Shown here one piece after another: positions 1 to 14,564 of a stretch of DNA of 64,000 nucleotides. Position 1 is the first letter of the stretch, and each line of letters starts with the position of its first letter. The stretch comes from Hybos culiciformis (Eukaryota > Arthropoda > Insecta > Diptera > Hybotidae). Where the stretch lies: the NCBI GenBank assembly GCA_964007475.1, contig OZ023274.1:80797303-80861302 (forward strand). Reading direction: 5' to 3'. A program made the translations under genes and the position numbers. The notes beneath the pieces were generated by a model, which had not been told where the DNA came from, searched no databases, and worked only from the letters and a program-made list of their open reading frames with translations.

Positions 1-31
1 TATCTGATCTCATAAACTTAATTTATTTCAG

Positions 32-93
32 GGTACAATTATACCAACAATGTCTATGATGAGACTGCAAAATATAATAACTGGGTAAATTAA
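32..93 (+). CDS. Possible terminal coding exon of an upstream gene (partial)
   Basis: A pyrimidine-rich acceptor (ATTTATTTCAG) ends at 31. It is followed by an open stretch in one frame that gives a tyrosine- and asparagine-rich tail ending NNWVN and a TAA at 91-93. AATAAA follows at 121-126. Acceptor, short open exon, stop and poly(A) signal together look like the last exon of a gene that lies mainly left of the window. I do not recognise the protein. With only about 19 codons and no upstream exon to check the phase, this could be chance. Confidence 0.3.
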
Positions 94-2802
94 ACTATTT
101 TATGTTTATATTGGTATGAGAATAAAAGGCGCCAAAAATATTGAACTCATAAAAAATAATATTTATTACATAGAAGAAAAGCTTTTAAAACAACATAATT
201 TCCACAATGAGTTTTAGTAAAAATTTTCTATTTTGCAAAATTAAATAAATTTTTGGGAAAAATAAGTGTTTAGAGCTTTCCGAAAAATAATTTTCGTGCG
301 CATTTTCAATATTTTTCAAGTGTAATCATCATATGATTTTTACTAACAAAAAAAACATTCTTATAAACAATTTAAGCTTTTGTAACACTTTTTGATCAAG
401 TTTAAAGTTGCCTTAAATTTAATTGGGTACGCAGACGACATAATATGTATATAGTTTATATTTTTATCATGATTATTACGTTACGAATGAAAAATTGAAC
501 TCATCAAAATAAAAAAAAATAAAAGTTTTGTTTGTTAAGATGTTCATAATAATTAAATCCAGAATTCATACCCTAATTTCTTTATTTTAAATTATAAAGC
601 TGACAAATAAAATTTAATTGAATCGATGGCAATTGGATAATGACAATATTTTATGCATAATTTACATTAATAAAATTTTTATCTATATACCTACTATTAA
701 TCAAACCAAATCTGTTTAATCTGATAATAAAAAAATTAAATTTCTGTAATAATAGATTATTTTCGAATATCGATTTAGTTTTAAGGAGCTTGTACGCCCC
801 ATGATAAAATAAAATAAAATTTAAGCTTACATCAATTACCTACACTTCCTTTTTTAAAAATTAAAAATTTAATTTTGCAAATTTTATTGAGTTCTTGTTT
901 TCTATGGAATATTCTTTATTATTTATAAGTATCTAAGTATATTGTATAAAGAATATCTACATAATCTAAAACATAATTCAAAAATTTTAAAAAGAGAACA
1001 CATTTTTTTTATGTTAAGTGCAATTTTTCTGAAACTCATATTTAACTTTACCTATTGAACAAAATGTAAAAATAATTTTCAAGGAATAAAGAAAAAAAAA
1101 ATTTACTTTTGGGAAAAACAAAATTAATTATTAATCTCAGAAATTTTTTTGTAAAACATCTTTTTCAATCGGCTAAAAAATAAAAGTAGTTCTTTAGATA
1201 TTTTAAAAATAAATAATATGATTATGATTATGATTTTAATTTTCTCAAATTATTCAGAATTATTTTTAATTTCTTCTTTTTTTTTTAAATAATAAATAAA
1301 AGATAAAATTTTAAAAGACTATTTTCAAAAATTATTCAACTTTGAAATAATATTCTTCAATTTATTTTTAATATGACTTTTTCAAGAAATTATTATACTC
1401 GTTTTGACCATAAATAAAATTTAAAATATTCAAGCTTTGATTTGAAAAAGAAAAAATATACATACTGTGGAGTAATAATTTTTCTGTTTTTCTCTTGATT
1501 TCATTTGCCAAAAATAATTTATTTAAATTGCAATGCAGGCAAAACTATTTTTTTTCTTTCTTTATTTCATAAAAAAAACTTTTCATAAATTCTTTTTAAA
1601 GAATAATTTTCATACCAAATGTTGTTTTTGGCATTATCTTATTTGAATTTTCAAATAATTTTTCATATTTTCTCCCTCTGAATATAACATTATTCATAAA
1701 AGCATAATGTTTTCTTGTAAAGTTTTCATAAAAATAGAAAAAATATATATGAATATATAACATTTTCAATATCGAACTGATGACTCAAATGTATTTATTT
1801 TCATATACTATATATAAGTTTTAATGGAAAATTTATAAAAAATTTATCACAAAGTTGAATTTTATTTTTCTACTTACTTCTCTTTTTGTTCTACTATGTA
1901 AAAAAAAGAAGAAAGTCTGTTGATATAAAAATTATTATAAAAATAATAGTAAGAACCCCATTTTTAAAACCCAAATATTAAAAAAAAAAAAACAAAAATA
2001 TAAGTGAAAACATTTAACGATTCCAATTCTAAGAAAAACTTTATAAAATCGTATTCAGAAAAATGTTTCAGATACTTATATCCATAAATAATACATAATA
2101 CATAATTATATAACATCAAAATCTATTGTATAACATAAGTTCGTAGAATTTGAGCCAAAGCATATATAACACAATCCTTGCTTGCCATATATAACACAAT
2201 TCACTGAAAGAAAGACGAATTTTAATGAAAAAAATCTTTTCAAGTCTCTGAAACATTGATGGAACCTCAGCTTTCGTTTTTTAGACTTATCACGTCGATG
2301 AATGCGACCGTAATTAAATTATGTATTAAATATAACAAACACCAGATCTTTTTTTTAAATTCTTTTTTTTTTTTCAACTTTATTTATAGGATTCAAAAGA
2401 AATTTATGCATAAATAACGATTATCATAAAATGATAATCCTGTTTTTTTTTTCTCTCTTTTTGACCGTCATAAAAAAAAGTAATTTTTGACCAAGTTATA
2501 TTTACATATTTTTTCGAATAAATTAAGAGCTAAAAAAAAATAATAATTTTTTTTCTCCATCAAATATAAATATCAGAAAAACTCCTGCCAAAATTTAATA
2601 ACAATAATGCTATATAATAAAATTCAAGCGTGTACCTTCAATTTATACCAAATAAAATATTATCGATTTAAACAATTTTAAAACTGATGAAAAATTGAAT
2701 ACTGTATACCTTCAAGTAAAATAAAATTTATAAAATAAAATTAATTTTAAATGTTTGTTATTTAACGAAATTAATCAGTTATTCAAGAATAAATTTAAAA
2801 TT
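94..2802. other. AT-rich intergenic DNA, no gene seen
   Basis: All frames are broken by frequent stops, and the stretch is dominated by poly(A)/poly(T) runs. I could support no coding exon, RNA gene or bounded repeat here. Confidence 0.6.
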
Positions 2803-3650
2803 TTTAATGCGTAGGGGATCGTTATGTTGTTTTTAGTGCTATAGAATTTAGATCACTAAATGGAGTATTATATGCGTGAATACAGATGCAATCATTTAGA
2901 TGCATCTGCGTAAATAATGAAAAAATTTAGATGCATCAGCGTATATAATGAAAAAATTATAATGAATGATGAATAATGAAATCATTTAGATGTTTCGTAT
3001 TGAATATTACGTAATACCTAAACAAACATAATATCTCTCACAATATTTCAATACAGCCAAATACAAAAAAAAAATGAGAAAAAATGAAAACTAAATAATT
3101 CATACACAAAAGTAATATCACTGACACTCACAAAGAAATTAAAATAAAATTAACAAGTAATATTTCCCTTTTTTTCTTTTATCTCTAAAAGAAAGAGAAA
3201 TTAAAATAAAATTAACGTGGAACATTTCCCTTTTTTTCTCTTATCTCTAAAAGAAAGAGAAATCAAAATAAAATTAACGTGGAACATTTCCCTTTTTTTC
3301 TCTTATCTCTAAAAGAAAGAGAAATTAAAATAAATTTAACGTGGAACATTTCCCTTTTTTTCTATTATCTCTAAAAGAAAGAGAAATTAAAATAAAATTA
3401 ACGTGGAACATTTCTCTTTTTTCCTTTTTTATTATAAATTATCTCTCTTTGCAACTACCTCTCCCCTACGCATTAAAGCAGTATATAAGATACGTTAACA
3501 AAATTTGTTATAAGAACTCGTTGTCTATACACATAAACACCTCGGTCTTGTGATATAATTTTGACTCGTGTCTATGTGTTTGTGACTGTGTGTATAGACA
3601 CCTCGTAATTAATAACAAATTTAGTTAACATATGTTATAATCTACTATTA
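2803..3650 (-). mobile_element. Non-autonomous palindrome-ended element, copy 1
   Basis: This is a short relative of the recombinase element at 28107-30723, in the opposite orientation, so its palindrome is on the right. The outer end TTTAATGCGTAGGGGA (2803-2818) is repeated inverted as TCCCCTACGCATTAAA (3462-3477). The palindrome then occupies about 3490-3635, with part of its left arm deleted, and the other outer end is TAATCTACTATTA. The subterminal part holds repeats of an ATTTAGATGCATC motif near 2895-3000. A block near 3003-3074 matches the recombinase element (ATATTGTGAG region reversed). The interior has a 62-bp tandem array. No coding capacity is seen. Confidence 0.8.
3130..3425. repeat. 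62-bp tandem array, about five units
   Basis: The motif TTAAC followed by GTGGAACATTTCCC recurs with TT at 3150, 3212, 3274, 3336 and 3398, an exact 62-bp spacing. Units are nearly identical and contain inverted AGAAAGAGAAA-like and TTTTTCTCTT-like stretches. The same 62-bp unit occurs twice in reverse orientation inside copy 4 (57898-58020). Confidence 0.9.
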
Positions 3651-6600
3651 TTGTTTTTATATTGAAATTAACGACTTACTATAAAACCTGAGAAGTATTA
3701 ATAATCTCAATACAGTCGATGCAATTCAGTTCATATTATAATCATTGAATTATTGTTGTTTTAAGTAAATTAACTTCATAATATGCAAATTTTTTTTTAT
3801 TAAATTTGAACCTTTTTCCAATTCGAATTTTAACCACCTCAATAGAACGAAATTCAGCTCACATTTGATCTTATATAATAATTGAGTTATTTTTTTTTTT
3901 TTAATTATGAAGTTTTTTTACGATTGACTATATATGATGAATATACAATCAAAATAGGAAATAAGAATTAAATTTCCAATTTTCGTTTTATGTACTTACA
4001 TATAAATTTGAAAGTAATAGATGTTTTTTTTTTTTTAATTTAATAAAAAGTGTTTTTTTTTTTTTAAATAGCTTCCGGAAGTTTTGATAAATAAATAAAA
4101 TTAGCTTTTTATTTTATTTTCATTTTTTTTATTAAATTAAATTTATGTTTTGTATATCAACCCTAACATAAAAAAAATGACACTGATTTTGAGTGTAAAC
4201 ATACTATTGAAACCAATTTAATATTTTGAAAAATTATATAATATTCCGAAAATTTAAAGTGAGAATAAGTTTTTGAATTAAAACCGAACCATATATTTTA
4301 AGTAGCTTTCTTCATTGTACTAAAAATGTAATAAAAAGAAATTCCTAAACCAAGTTTGAGTTTGACTATTAAAATGATACAAATTCGTCAGTTCCGTTAG
4401 ATGGATTTCTATTAGAAATTGTTATATGACTGGAAATTAAATACTACAACAAAATGTTTTTCCACCGTTGTCTCGGCGAACTAGCGTTAAAATCTAAAAA
4501 TGATTAAGCGTATACGTCATTTGTCACAAGCATCGTACGTATTCTTTTGAAGTGAAAATAAAAAATGTCACTTAATTTCTTTTATTTTCAAGATATCATA
4601 GAGTTTTTCATTTTTGAGAATAGGTATAAAAAAATAAAATTATTCAGTAGATACCTAATAAAAGAAATTATTAGAGAGAAAAAAAAGGAAACTTTTTTTT
4701 TATGCTTTTAAGGTGAAAATGAAATTCAGGAGAAAGGAAAAACAAAACAAAAAAAAAAAGGATTTTTTATTACTCCCTTGCGATCTATAAAATTTTATAA
4801 AAAAAAAGAAGAAGATATTATTACCGGTGAATATTTTCCAATCTGTTCAAAAAGATTTGTTTATCTGTGATTCTCATTACAAAAAAAAAATCAATTGGAA
4901 TATTCTTTTGACGCGTAAATAAAAGTACTATGCTGAATAGAAAAGTTAATTTAAAACAACCTATTTACAACGGAAAAACAATACTTTTTCTTGTAGAATA
5001 GAGACTGTGTTCTCTTTTTATTTTACATTTACATATTGAATTTTATGTAAAAAAAATTTGAATTGTGCCTTTATTGATTTAGTTGTATAGAAAGAAATCT
5101 TTTTAAACAACCTAAAACTGGACAATGTACATTTCATTAATTCAAAACATTAATCACTAAGGCGGCTGCAATGGAATACAATTGTTGGGAAAAGCAAAAT
5201 AAATCATTTTCTGTTCAATTATAGAATGAATAGAACGAATTGAAATATCTAAATTTTTGAAAGAGTACAAGAACTCCGATTGCAAATAAAAATTTAAATT
5301 TGATATTTTGGTCAATTATAGAATATTAATTTTAAAATTATAAAAAAATTTAAGTAATGGAACTTTATGCATACATAATAATAAAATATTTAAACATTTT
5401 CATATATATGTATATACATAAATTTTTTTTGATAAAAATATATTAAAATGCTATATACCTATTCGAGGATTTTGAAACAATTTTTCAAAAGTAAATAAAA
5501 ATTATTGTGAAAAAAATTTTCTTTTTGATATGAAAATCAAAAATTTATTCTTCTCAATTTTATGTTTTAATATTTTAAAACAATTGAAATTATTATTCAA
5601 CCATAAGCGAAACTTTTAAAATATATTTGCTTAGGGTTTTACTTTAATATAAATTTCAAGGATAGAAAACGTTTAAGATTTTATTATAAAACAATTTGAT
5701 TTTCTTTAAAGGTACAAATTATACGATATTTTTATATATTAGAGTATTTGTACATTATATTTAATTTATTTATAAATTAAATTTTAAAATTTTTTGATAA
5801 AATCGATGTTTGTATGTTTGACATGTTTGAAATCTTTGCAGTAACTAACTCTTTTTTAGTTATTAAAAGTACGATTGGCAAAATTATATACAATTTCCAA
5901 ATTCGTTGATTATATTTTATTACACATTGTTTGTTTTATTAAATATTTTTCATGGACATATAAAGAGGATTGTGTTATCTATAATATAAATGTTTAGTTC
6001 CGAAGATATATTCCTAGTTCCATTTACCTAGCGGCGGTCTCTTATATTGCTTATACAATTTATATCTGTAAACTGAAATATAGTTAATTGATTGTGAATA
6101 GTTTGTTTGAGAAATTCTTTAAAGCCGAAATTAAATTAGTAATTACCTTATTGGACGTTATCAAATATTATTACCCTTATAAATTTCAATATAATCAATA
6201 TAATCATATAAAAAATAATACTTAAACTTTATAAATATGAATGATAAATAAAATATATCATAAATTAAAAAAAATATATAATAAGTGTGACATTTATCAA
6301 ATAATTTTTTTTTGTTTGCTAACCTATAAGCCAAAAGAGAAGACTTTTGTATCAAATTTAATACGTTATTATTTTTTATTAAAATGTTTTCGTAAAATAA
6401 CACTTAAGTACTCGTATAGTGTTAGAAGAAGCTACCATTAATCATAATTAAATATAAAATTCAGTATAAAAAATACAGTCAACCTTGGATATTATTTTAT
6501 TGTATAATAAATAGATAAGATGGTTTTTTTTTTATAATGTTTAAAGTAGAAATTTGTACAAACAGAGCCAGGGCAAACTACGCAATAAATTTATCTGTAT

Positions 6601-9074
6601 GGTTACTCGCACAGCAAGAAGTCAACTAATCTGTATTTACATATAAACTATCAATCAAAATGACAAAAATATTAGGCTCAAGGAATACTTAGTTTTCGAG
6701 GCGTTTCTCGTTAATTTTTTTAAAATTTTATTTAAAAAAACTGCAAATCTGTAATAGAAATTAATCCTTTACATTTTCGGAAAACATAGTAGATCAAATA
6801 CAGTTTTCAAAACAAATTTATAATATTTTCTGGAACTCTTGGAGATATTTTCTAAAAACATAATAAGAAGAACCTTCAAATTGTTTTTTAATCCAAATTT
6901 ATAATATTTTTTGGAAATTTATAATATTTCCTAAAAATATATTTTGTTTAATGTTCACAATGAAATCAAAAAGGTTGTATAGTTAAAATGTAGGAACCGT
7001 ATTAAAGGAGAATTAATTGTCTTCTCTTCATTTTATATTTTATTTCTTACGTTCATATATTTTGTGTAGGTACACATAATAATAATAATAAATAGTTAAA
7101 CAAAAACATATATCTATACGACAATTTGTAATAAGATTATAATGTCCTTGATAAAATTGATAAATTATTAAATTATATTGTTATATAAATTATATTATTA
7201 GTTCTATATTCAATCTAATTTTAATTATTGTAATCTTTAAAGAACAACCATATTTCCCAACTGGAAACCAATAAATTGATTTTACAATCAGGGTTTACCT
7301 ATTGTTTTCTTAATACAAATTATTGAATATAATTAAATTAATAATATTTAAATTATACTCAGAACCATCAATATTGTATAATTAAATTTGAAATTGAATT
7401 TATATTATGTTTATATTTTTAATTGCATTGAAAAGTTTATTTCAAATAAATATTATAGATTCTGAATAATTTCTTTCTTGAAAATAAATTAAATATCTTC
7501 TAAAAGGAATTTTCGTTTTTTTTTTTTAAACTTGATTGAGAAAATTCAATTCCAAATGCTTCAAAACAAGAGAAATTTAGCAATTTTTTACTAAAATTTC
7601 TAAACTAAAAACGATTCTATAATTGCCTTCATACAATTAGTTTAATTATGAATTCGATATCCATGTTGTTATAAGTATTTAATAGCAATACTATATTTAG
7701 TTCATATTTTCAAAATTTCGAAGACTCAATCCCAACTAACGATTTGCCCACTGTATCTTTATTTCAATTAACCAATTCGACAGCGGTCAAACATGCGTAA
7801 TGCATATTTCAATTTTATTTTTTTTACAATTTTAACATTTATTAATTAACATTTATAGTCTGATTGCAAAATATCAACCGTGCATACACAAAAAACTTTG
7901 TGTATGAATAAAAAAAATGGGTTATTTTTAATTTAAAAAACAATTATCGTATTCCGGTTTGGTAAACTAAAATATTGTATACAAATATCTTATGTGCTAA
8001 ATAAAAAAAAAATCTAAACCAGAATAGTATATACACTTTCTATCTGTACCACAGTATTCTTTTAGTTTAGTGAAAAAAATAATTTATCAATAAAAACCAA
8101 ATTTTTTTTTTTTGGACCAAAATATGATTTTCCATATAATTGTATTGCTGTTTTTTTGTTTTTTTTTTTATGACATAAAAACTATTAGTTATTCTTAAAC
8201 GAATAAAATAAAAATTGTTTGAATTGTGATTGGAATTAATTTTTATGCCAGATTTTGTGTAAAGTATTTTTGGTTTTTTCGTTTCTTTGACAAAACTCAT
8301 AATTTTCATATTTTCAAAAAAAAACAAATGAAAATATAACAAAAAAACATCTTGAATTTTAGTTCTCATTTGCATGGAAATTGCAAAGTTTTTCATTTAT
8401 TTCATTTTATTTATTTTTTTTGGTGTCATCATTTCAAAATCATTTATAAGTGATTGATATTCTACGCGATGAAAATATCAATTTTATGTATAAAGTTATT
8501 TCCAGCTGATACATTGTACAGTATATGTACATATTGGAATTAATGGTATTTTTACCACGCCACTTCCTGTTTAGAAGCCAAAAAAAAAAAAGTTACATAA
8601 AGTGAAAAATTATTTAGTGTAAAAGTGGTTTTAAAACTTTAATCATTTCAAGAATAGAATGTTGTAAGAATTTTTTAATTTATTTTTGCTGTGTAATAAA
8701 AAAAGAAAATAAATAAATCTTTAGTATAGTTTTTAAATTTGATGACTAAATTTAGCTATATACAAAAAATGGTACAATGTTACTATAAAATAAATTTCTA
8801 CTTGCTGCTCGAATTAACAACATTTCCAGAGTTGTTCAATAAATTTTATCTCATATACCCAATACCGATATTTTATATTTTCACTTCTGATATTTTTACT
8901 TCACCTAGAAACACAACATAGAGTCTTGATAACTTGACAATTTATTATTTTTTTTTTTGTCTCAAAGTGAATTAAAATTCGAAATAAAATAATTATTTCC
9001 AATTCTATTTTGATAAATGAAAAGTTCTTTTAAAGTCATATATATAAATTAAAGAAAAAATAAAATATAATAAA
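3651..9074. other. AT-rich intergenic DNA, no gene seen
   Basis: There are long homopolymer runs and only short, low-complexity open frames rich in I, K, N, F and Y. A short (AAT)n tract lies near 7078-7092. Nothing I can support as a gene is present. The last few hundred bases may include the promoter and 5' UTR of the CFAP58-like gene, but I see no clear core promoter motif. Confidence 0.55.
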
Positions 9075-12000
9075 ATGGAAGAAACCCAATCTGATATTGA
9101 CATTAGTGAGAATGAAAGTGAATTGAAAGTGAAAAAAACTGGGAATTTTGTTGAACAGCTGAATGAAGAATTTTTTCAAATGGCAAATAGGGTATAAAAA
9201 GAGTATTTAACGTATTTTTAATTATATTTAATAAAAAATTGTTAAGTTTTAATTATCTTAATTTTCATAAAATGATAGCTTATTTTTAACGAATCTGAAG
9301 TGATGATAAGCTTTTCACAATTTTTAGCGCTTAAAAATCATATTATTATATTTTTATCATTTTTAGACTATTCATAATTTAGTCGAAGAGAATCAAATGG
9401 TAATAGCAGGTGAAGTTAAAAAGTATGTAACTTTTTTAAGCGCATTAGTCGAAGAATATGCAAAAGAAGTAAATGAAAAAAATGTATTGAAAAGTAAATC
9501 TGAGGAAGCCGATTTGAAACTAAGGTTGTCTCTAAAATTGACCAATGATTCTCAGCTGGCTTTGAGTGAATTAAAAAATGCATTAGGTAATTTTTACATC
9601 AATGCATATAATCTTCTAAACGTAATATAATATGTTACTATCGTACTAGAACTACATTTTGAAAAAAATCCATAATATAATAAACAAATTATTTTCTAGT
9701 TTTACGTTTTGTTCTTTGTGATAAGCTTGTCGCTTTAAACAAAAAATATATTATTAGCCCGTCTGCAATGTTTTAATGTTTCTAGTCGTGTTTTAATTGT
9801 ATATTCAATGTCAAATATTTTTTTTAGAAAATGCTTGGAGAGATGCTGATTCAAGAGAAAATAAAATTCAAGATTTTCAAGATCAGTTACAAGAAATGAT
9901 AGTGAAATGTGAAAAATTCTCAAAAAAACAAGACACAAATGCTGAAGAAGATGATTCAGCACAGTGAGTTATAGTAAAAATAATTCAACTAATTTTTAAT
10001 TAAATTCAAATTTACAATGTTAAACACAAATTGATAGTCTTAATGATTCGTAATGTTCTAGATTTATATTGCAACTTTCATATTATAAAATAAAAATTGT
10101 TAAAATATGATTGTTGATACTACCTTAATAATAATTTGATTTCAAAAGGGTCAACAAAATTTTGGGTAGGTATTTTCCCCTGACTTAGTTTTTACTGAAC
10201 ATATTGCGAATATCATGTTTCAAATAACTCATGTAGGATGATAGTCTTATATAGCGTAAAGAGTTTCAATGCCCTTGCCTTTTAAACTTTGTTTTTTTTC
10301 ATTTATTAAAAACAATCTTAAGTTATGATCGATTATTTGTGACCGTCACCCAAATTTTTCATCAGGAGTCTATTCTTACCTTGAGTTTGGAAAATATCAT
10401 ATGCTTGAAAAATCCTGTCGAGTATTGATTATTTTAAATGCACATACATACCAAATAAAGCCTAACAACCTACAAATTTTGAGTTGCTATACTGTTAATA
10501 TTAATCATGATTTAATTAATAAGTTTTAAAACTATTTTATTAATTTCCTTTTTCTTTTTAAGATTGGGATCGTTAGCGAAATATAAGCCTTTGATTTTAC
10601 GAGAAAGAGATCGTTTGAATGGCGAAGTTACTGAATTGAGTCGTCGAATACAAATGCAAAGATTATATATTGAATCTTTGGAAAAAGTTTGGAAAAATTC
10701 TGAAGAATCTAATGAGAAAAGCAATAGGCGATTAGAGGTGCACACAATTACTAAAAAAAAAAGCATATTTATTATTATATAGATGCAATATAAGGTATAA
10801 TATATAAATAATTTTTTAACTACATTTTATTTAAGACCATTGAAATAGAACGAATGGCTTTAGAGAAACGTCTTCGCATGGCAAAAGATGATTTTGAAGA
10901 ATTAAAAGAAGCTCATAAAAATTTAACATTAAAATCCGATTTAATGACAAAACAACTTTCAGACCAATCGTCTATGTTACATGATCGTAATAAAGAAATT
11001 GATAAATTTAAATCAACTGTGGAAAAAAATAAAACTCAGATGAGTTTTATGACAAAACATATACATAAATTAAAGAGCACTGTTAATCATCTGCAAAGAC
11101 AACGAAAAGTTTTACAAGAGCAATATAAAAGTTTGCATAATATGTTCAAAGATAAATGTTCAGCATATTTAGCATTGAGTAAGAAAATGAAAAAACTCGA
11201 ATCAGATATAACAAATCAATCTTCAAAATTAGCTAAAAGTGACAAACAAATGGCTATGTTAAGAGATGACGTCAATAAATTAAAGTAAATATGTATACCT
11301 ATTTTTTTTTGATATAAATATACATATAAATTATAAACTGTAGGTTTTGGATTTTACTTAAATATGCAAAAATTTCAATGTCGTTAATATACTCAAATTT
11401 TTATATAAATATTAATTTTATTTTCGCAACATCAATGAAATCGTTTGATTTAGATGTTTTTGTTTTTTAAATAATTCACTTAATAATAATATGTGTAAAT
11501 GAAAAAAATAGTTTTTGAAACCTAATATACATTCTAGACATTTTTGATATAAAATTCTATAAAAATGTAATGATCTCTAAAAATGTAATGAAAAAAAAAA
11601 ATTATTACTTTATTGTCTCAAACCGTCTTTAATTTACTTAATTTGATAGAACATTAGAAGCTGATATTTATTTTTTTTAAAACTAAACAATTTGTTTAAT
11701 TATTAATTATGTAAATTTTAGAGGTGCGAATAATTTATTGGAGAGAAGCCTAGTTGATAATACTGTAAAATATAATAATATGAAAAAATTAAAAGAAGCT
11801 GTAACACATGAACGTGATGTTTTACGTTCTGATAATACAAAAAATAATAATCAAATTACTGACCTTCGTCATACTGTTTTATTAAAAAATAAAACTATTG
11901 ATTCACTTCAACTTGATATAAAAAAAGGTTTGGCTAAATTAGAGGATGCCAAAAATGAAATTGCTCGTGTTGAAAAAGAACGTGATGAGAAAATGGAAGA

Positions 12001-14156
12001 AGTTTATTCTTTGGGTGATAAAATTGACAACTATCAAGGTACTTAAATAATAAGTTAAAAATTTTATTTTGTGGTCCAATCAATACATTTTTAATACAAA
12101 AATTTTTCATATCCTAAAAAGTTAAAGCCTTATTTCGCAGAAAATTAGTATTCGATTAAGCATATATTAAATATTAATTTAATTATTTTATACAATTTTT
12201 TTTTTAAGAACAACTTGAAATAAAATCGGAAAATATTCAAAATTTAAATATAAAATTGAATCAAAAGCATGCAGCTTATATTAAAGTACAAAAACAACTA
12301 GAGACAACAAATTCTGAACGCGTAGTTTTGCAGCGTTCATTCCAAACTTGTTCTGAAGAGCGAACAAAATTGAAAACTTTATTAAATGTAATATGAATAT
12401 CAATTTAAATATCATTTAAATTATGATAAAATACCTAATTTTGATTGCTATTTATTTTAGAAATCAAGAATGGAAGAAACTCAATTAACTGAAAAAATTA
12501 CCGAAAGTCAAAATAAAATTAATTCATTGAATTTGCAAATTGAACGAATTCGAGCGGAAAAGCTTGAAGTCGAAACTGAATTAAGAAATACTAAAAATAC
12601 ACTGAAAAGTACTCGTGATGAGCTGAAAGCCTTAAAAGTTACAAATGAAGATCTTCATAAAACTATAGAGGTTAATTTTTAAATCACTTGTTGCACTTAC
12701 TAATTCTGCTCTAAAATTGATCAAATTTATAATTTTTTTTTATTATTTAAAACAGGATGATGAAAAAAGATTCTTAAAATTATCTATTCAGTTAGAAGAT
12801 CTTCGTAAAGAAAAGAATCTTATTGGACTGCAAATGGTTCGAAGAAATGACGAAATAATTGTTTTGAAAGAAAAAGTGAGCATTCTTCAGACTTCCTTAG
12901 ATACTGGTTAGTACAGAAGTTTTAACTTAGATATGTTACTTTAAATTCATTAACAGAATATATACCTATATAGATCTAATATTATTATTTATTATTTCTA
13001 CAGGTCAAACTGAGTATAATCAGCGAATGGAAGACATAAAATTATTAAAAGTCGAAATAACAAATTTACAAACTCAACGTGATGTCTTGAAACGAGGAAT
13101 TGAAAGTACAGCTGATATGCGCGAAGAAATAATTCGATTACAGCGTATTTCTAATCAGGAAAAAGTCAGAACTCGAATGCTAACAGAGGATTTAAAAACT
13201 CCTGCCAATGTTCATAGATGGAGAATTTTGAAGGGCGAAGATCCGGAACGAATGTCACTTATTCAGAAAATTCAAATGTTGCAAAAGTAAATCTAAAAAC
13301 TGAATTTAACATCAAGGGTTTCCTAATCGTCCCTAAATATGCAATAACCTAATACGTATTCAAGAATACTTACTGAATCTCATTTAAATAATCCGAAGTA
13401 TTACAGTACGGTTCGGAAAAAAACTGGTTCTCAACTCTAATGCGATAAAAATTATAGAGCGAAAAGATTACATTTGGCCAAAAAATGTACAAAATACATG
13501 ACCTGACCTCACACAATTCGGTTAATTTTCTGTTTTCTAGTACATACATAGTTCTTTTCTTATTTATATTTTTTATTTGGGAATGCCAATTTTTCATCAA
13601 TACCTAAATAATTTTTCATTATTTATTTAACCATTTTTTTTTTTAAGGAGAATTTTGGGACAAAATTCTGAAATTTTAAAGCATGAAAAAAAATTACAAG
13701 AATCACACCAGCTATATTTATCACTAAAAGCTTATGTTGCGAAACTTCCTTCATATAAAGTGAAAGAAAATGCAGTAAAACGTCTAGTATATAGCTACAA
13801 AAGAATTATATTAATCAATTTTAATTATTTAAATTAATTTTTTTTTTTTAATATAGAGAATTACTCGTAATAAAGATAAGCAATTGAAAGCAGTAATAGC
13901 AGAGATGCGTAACATGGAAAAGGATTCAAAAGCAAAAGATTGTGAAATTTCTGAGCTTAAAATAACAGTGTCCTCACTTCAAAATGATTTGAAAAATGAA
14001 AGAAAAATTTTCTCTGGAATTAAATCTAAAGTAGTTAACGATAATTCAGGAAAAGGTGACGCTCCAATAATATTGTTTGAACAGGATATCGAACAAACTA
14101 AAAGTGAACAGATAATAAGTACTCCTACACCATGTCCATGCTCCAATAGATCATAG
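9075..14156 (+). CDS. CFAP58: CFAP58 (CCDC147)-like cilia/flagella coiled-coil protein, 12 exons
   Basis: Exons joined by GT-AG introns with phases that all agree: 9075-9191, 9367-9586, 9828-9963, 10563-10737, 10836-11284, 11722-12038, 12209-12387, 12461-12670, 12756-12906, 13004-13286, 13648-13786, 13857-14156. The spliced product is 891 residues, close to the roughly 870 of vertebrate CFAP58. The chosen ATG opens an acidic N-terminus. Residues from about 30 to the end are almost wholly heptad-rich coiled coil with a high content of E, K, L and Q. The family signature is NVHRWR at 720-725 followed by a DPE-type motif and IQKIQMLQK, as in CFAP58 before its C-terminal coiled coil. Known family members act in the axoneme and midpiece of sperm flagella; in insects this would mean sperm and possibly ciliated sensory neurons (inference). 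The short C-terminal tail ending CPCSNRS is unusual. Introns over 300 bp (9964-10562, 11285-11721, 13287-13647) show no feature. Confidence 0.9.
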
Positions 14157-14307
14157 ATCTGTGTGAATAGCAAGAGTTGAAAAATTTTGAGAATGAAAAT
14201 AATGCATGTTTTTTTTTTAAGTTTTTATGAACAATTAGATTTTAAAAATATAGTAGAATATTGAAATTCATAAGAGTTATATATGCGAGAATATCACGGT
14301 ATTTAAT

Positions 14308-14564
14308 AATAAATTTCATTAGACAGGTGAACAGATTTTGAATATCCCAACAATTATACCAAAGTTAAAGTACTCGTTAGTGGATTGTTAACATGAATTC
14401 CGAATGTAAAACGAACTTCTAGTTTTTAAACCGAAACCAATTTTAACGACTTAACTTAGTTTTAAAGGGGATAAAAAAAGTATTTCAACCATTACAAAAC
14501 TACATAATATTGTTGAACCTTAGTTTTTCTTTATTAGTATTTTTTCCAAATTGGGTTCAATAAA
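14308..14564 (+). promoter_or_regulatory. Candidate poly(A) signals of the CFAP58-like gene
   Basis: AATAAA occurs at 14308-14313 and again at 14559-14564, about 150 and 400 bases after the stop codon. Either could end the transcript. AATAAA is common by chance in DNA this AT-rich, so the choice is not certain. Confidence 0.4.
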
